Source of the DNA: Symbiodinium natans
Taxonomy: Eukaryota > Sar > Dinophyceae > Suessiales > Symbiodiniaceae
DNA: 64,000 nt
NCBI GenBank assembly: GCA_905221605.1
Contig: CAJNDS010000563.1
Coordinates: forward strand, 49,088 to 113,087
Direction: 5' to 3'
The position numbers were made by a program, and so were the translations under genes. The notes below the pieces were generated by a model that worked only from the letters and a program-made list of their open reading frames with translations, ran no database searches and had not been told where the DNA came from. This document shows positions 61,262 through 64,000 of this stretch, piece after piece. Within the stretch, counting starts at the first letter, position 1; each line of letters begins with the position of its first letter.

Positions 61262-62340
61262 GCCAGCCCCAAGCAGAAGCCCCAAGCAGAAGCCCCCCCC
61301 AGCAGAAGCCCCCAGCAGAGAAGCAGAGAAGCCCCCAGCAGAGAAGCCCCCAGCAGAGAAGCCCCCAGCAGAGAAGCCCCCAGCAGAGAAGCCCCCAGCA
61401 GAGAAGCCCCCAGCAGAAGCCCCCAGCAGAAGCACCCAGCAGAAGCCGTCAGCAGAAGCCCCCAGCACAAGCCCCCAGCAGAAGCCCCCAGCAGAAGCCC
61501 CCAGCAGAAGCCCTCAGCAGAAGCCCCCACAGAAGCCTTGAGAAGCCTTCAGCAGAAGCCTGCAGCACAGCAGAAGCCCCCAGCAGAAGCCCCCAGCAGA
61601 AGCCCCCAACAGAAGCCAGCAGAAGCCCCCAGCAGAAGCCCGCAGCAGAAGCCCCCAGCAGAAGCCTGCAGCAGAAGCCCCCAACAGAAGCCCCCAGCAG
61701 AAGCTTCCAGCAGCCCCCAGAAGAAGCCCCCAGAAGAAGGTCCCAGAAGAAGTTTTCAGAAGAAGCCCCCAAAAGAAGCCCCCAGAAGAAGCCCCCCAAA
61801 GAAGCCCCCAGAAGAAGCCCCCAGAAGAAGCCCCCAGAAGAAGCCCCCAGAAGCAGTTCCCAGAAGAAGCCCCCAGAAGAAGCCCCCAGAAGCAGTCCCC
61901 AGAAGCAGCCCCCAGAAGCAGCCCCCAGAAGCAGCCCCCAGAAGCAGCCCCCAGAAGCAAGTCGCAGAAGCAGCCCCCAGAAGAAGCCGTCAGAAGAAGC
62001 CGCCACAAGAAGGTCCTAGAAAGAAGGCGCAAAGAAGCCCCCAGAAGAAGCCTCTAGAAGAAGCCGCCAGAAGCGGCCACCAGAAGCCGCCCCAGAAGCA
62101 GCCCCCAGAAGCAGCCCCCAAACAAGCCCCCCCCCAAGCCCCCCCCAAGCCCCCCCCCAAGCCCCCCCCAAGCCCCCCCAAGCCCCCCCCCCCCCAAGCC
62201 CCCCCTTCAGAGCCCCCCCGCAAGCCTTTCCCCCCAATCCCCCCCAAGCCCCCCACCCCCCAAGCCCCCCCAAGCCCCCCCCAAGCCCCCCCAAGCCCCC
62301 CCAAGCAAGCCCCCAAAGCCCCCAAGCCCCAAGCCCCCAA
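61262..62340 (+). repeat. CAGAAGCCCC minisatellite and C-rich tail
   Basis: Units such as CAGCAGAAGCCCC, GAGAAGCCCCCAGCA and CCAGAAGAAGCC grade into AAGCCCCCC runs. Confidence 0.93.
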
Positions 62341-62344
62341 GCCC

Positions 62345-62580
62345 CAATTTTGTTCAAAAGCAAAAGAAAAAACCGGTCAAAACCCCGTCAAAACTCGGTC
62401 AAAACCCCGTCAAACCCCGGACTTTTGTTCAAAAGCAAAAGCAAAAAACCGGTCAAAACCCCGTCAAAACTCGGTCAAAACCCCGTCAAAACCCCGGACT
62501 TTTGTTCAAAAGCAAAAGAAAAAACCGGTCAAAACCCCGTCAAAACTCTGTCAAAACTCGGTCAAAACCCCGGACACAAA
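62345..62580 (+). repeat. Higher-order array of GGTCAAAACCCCG
   Basis: Three blocks of about 76 bp, each starting TTTTGTTCAAAAGCAAAAG and followed by GGTCAAAACYCCGTC units. Same array, inverted, at 21147-21270. Confidence 0.93.
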
Positions 62581-62593
62581 CCCTATACAATTT

Positions 62594-62755
62594 CTATAAA
62601 CCCTAAACCCTAAACCCTAAACCCTAAACCCTAAACCCTAAACCCTAAACCCTAAACCCTAAACCCTAAACCCTAAACCTAAACCCTAAACCCCTAAAAC
62701 CCTAAACCTAACCCCCTAAACCAAACCCGAAACCTAACCTAAACCCTACCTCCAA
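62594..62755 (-). repeat. CCCTAAA tract between cassette copies
   Basis: About 20 units; the only sequence between cassette copies 2 and 3. Confidence 0.97.
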
Positions 62756-62765
62756 GACCAGATAA

Positions 62766-64000
62766 ATAGAAATTGTATGTGTTTCATTACGAATAGCTCG
62801 ATTCCTGCAGGCAAAGAGGTCTAAGTAAATTGAACATATTGGCACAGTTGACCCCTGCAAACCCTTATCCTGGCTCACTAGTTACCTCAACTAGGGAGGA
62901 GAAGGCCAAGCTCCTTGATTACATTCACACAAGCCCCGATCCCTGACCCAAATTCAGGAGGCTAACGCAAGGCTCGTATTCACACAGGCTTTGATCACAT
63001 CCCGACCTGGAATGCAAGGCTCCCGACCCAGTTGTGGGGGGGGGGGGAACGCAAAGGCTCCTTCAGTTACATAAGCCCTGCTCACACCCCGACCCAATTA
63101 GGGAGGTGAATACAAAGGCTCCTTGGCAGCATTCACACAGGCTCTGATCACATCCCGACCCAATTAGGGAGGGGAACGCAAAGGCTCCATGGCTGCATTT
63201 ACACAGGCCCTCATCACATCCCGACCCAATTAGGGAGGGGAAAGCAAGGCTCCTTGGCTGCATTTACACAGGCCCTGATCACATCCCGACCCAATTAGGG
63301 AGGTGAATACAAAGGCTCCTGGGCTGCATTTACACAGACCCTGATCACATCCTGACCCAATTCGGGAGGTGAACACTGCATTTACACAGGCCCTGATCAC
63401 ATCCTGACCCAAAGTAGGGAGAGAAACAAAAGGCTCCTTGGCTGCATTTACACAGGCCTTGATCACATCCCGACCCAATTAGGGAGGTGACTACAAAGGC
63501 TCCTTAGCAGCATTCACACAGGCCCTGATCACATCCCGACCCAATTAGGGAGGGGAATGCAAGGCTCCTTGGCTGCATTGACACAGGCCCTGATCACATC
63601 CCGACCCAATTAGGGAGAATCACAAGGCTCCTTGGCTGCATTTACACAGGTCTTGATCACATCCCGACCCAATTAGGGAGGGGACTACAAAGGCTCCTTG
63701 GCAGCATTCACAGAGGCCCTGATCACATCCCGACCCAATTAGGGAGGGGAATGCAAGGCTCCTTGGCTGCATTGACACAGGCCATGATCACATCCCGACC
63801 CAATTAGGGAGAATCACAAGGCTCCTTGGCTGCATTTACACAGGTCTTGATCACATCCCGACCCAATTAGGGAGGTGAATACCAAGGCTCCTTGGCTGCA
63901 TTTACACAGGCCCTGGTCACATCCCGACTCAATTAGGGAGGGGAATGCAAGGCTCCTTGGCTGCGTTTAGACAGGCCCTGATCCCATCCCGACCAAATTA
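62766..64000 (+). mobile_element. Cassette element copy 3, cut by the window edge
   Basis: Left end ATAGAAATTGTATGTGTTTC and the same arm as copy 1, then the 65-bp satellite in reverse complement (about 62895-64000). Only a CCCTAAA tract separates it from copy 2. Confidence 0.88.

Larger units (their letters stand above)
61077..62597 (+). mobile_element. Cassette element copy 2 with minisatellite cargo
   Basis: Same ends: ATAGAAATTGTAAGTGTTTC at left and the ACAAACCC-TATACAATTTCTAT end at right. Cargo is a CCCAGCAGAAG-type minisatellite, not the 65-bp satellite. All frames stay open through the cargo, creating false long ORFs. Confidence 0.88.

Noticed and set aside
61538-62599. 353-codon plus-strand open frame and overlapping long minus-strand frames
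   Set aside because: All frames are open because the CAGAAGCCCC minisatellite lacks stop codons; low-complexity Q/K/P or G/L/A product.

Overview
The window looks like dinoflagellate nuclear DNA, probably Symbiodiniaceae or a relative (inference). The evidence is dozens of dispersed TTTAGGG/CCCTAAA tracts, GC-rich coding islands in repeat-rich DNA, and genes whose introns make sense only if GC and GA are accepted as splice donors next to GT. A strong GC/GA/GT donor mix with AG|G acceptors is a known dinoflagellate trait.

The main result is one giant minus-strand gene for the RNA cytidine acetyltransferase NAT10/Kre33. It runs from its stop codon at 17182 to at least 59871, and its first exons lie beyond the mapped part. 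I could place 52 micro-exons of 22-96 nt (mean about 47 nt). Joined, they give one open frame of 817 codons including the stop, colinear with NAT10 from the 'LLRTM' region to the C-terminus. The helicase Walker A (split between two exons), Walker B (DEAA), acetyl-CoA-binding loop and C-terminal domain are all recognisable. Most of the anonymous sequence between 17 and 60 kb is therefore intron, filled with telomere-like tracts, small inverted-repeat elements and satellites.

A second minus-strand gene (51098-53612) lies wholly inside the NAT10 intron 50522-53887. It encodes a secreted/type I membrane protein with a PAN/Apple-like domain and a long 11-residue-type repeat coil. Its last intron is a 108-bp inverted-repeat element plus a 4-bp target duplication. 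Splicing it as a GC-AG intron restores the frame exactly, so it looks like a recent introner.

Left part: 1-1417 is a direct duplication. 1.6-8 kb is repeat-rich with no confident gene. 8381-8908 (-) encodes an AIG1/GIMAP-like GTPase domain. 10646-13378 (-) encodes an unusual protein with a MATH-like region, coiled coil, IQ motifs, a GBP-like GTPase and an Hsp20-like domain. 13.4-17.2 kb is repeat-rich spacer.

Repeats: a cassette element with conserved ends (12-bp perfect inverted termini) occurs three times (21119-23244, 61077-62597, 62766 to the window end). It carries different cargo: a 65-bp satellite in two copies and a CAGAAGCCCC-type minisatellite in one. Several MITE-like families, a 62-bp tandem array with a duplicated tail and variant telomeric arrays are also present. 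I saw no tRNA, rRNA or CRISPR array.
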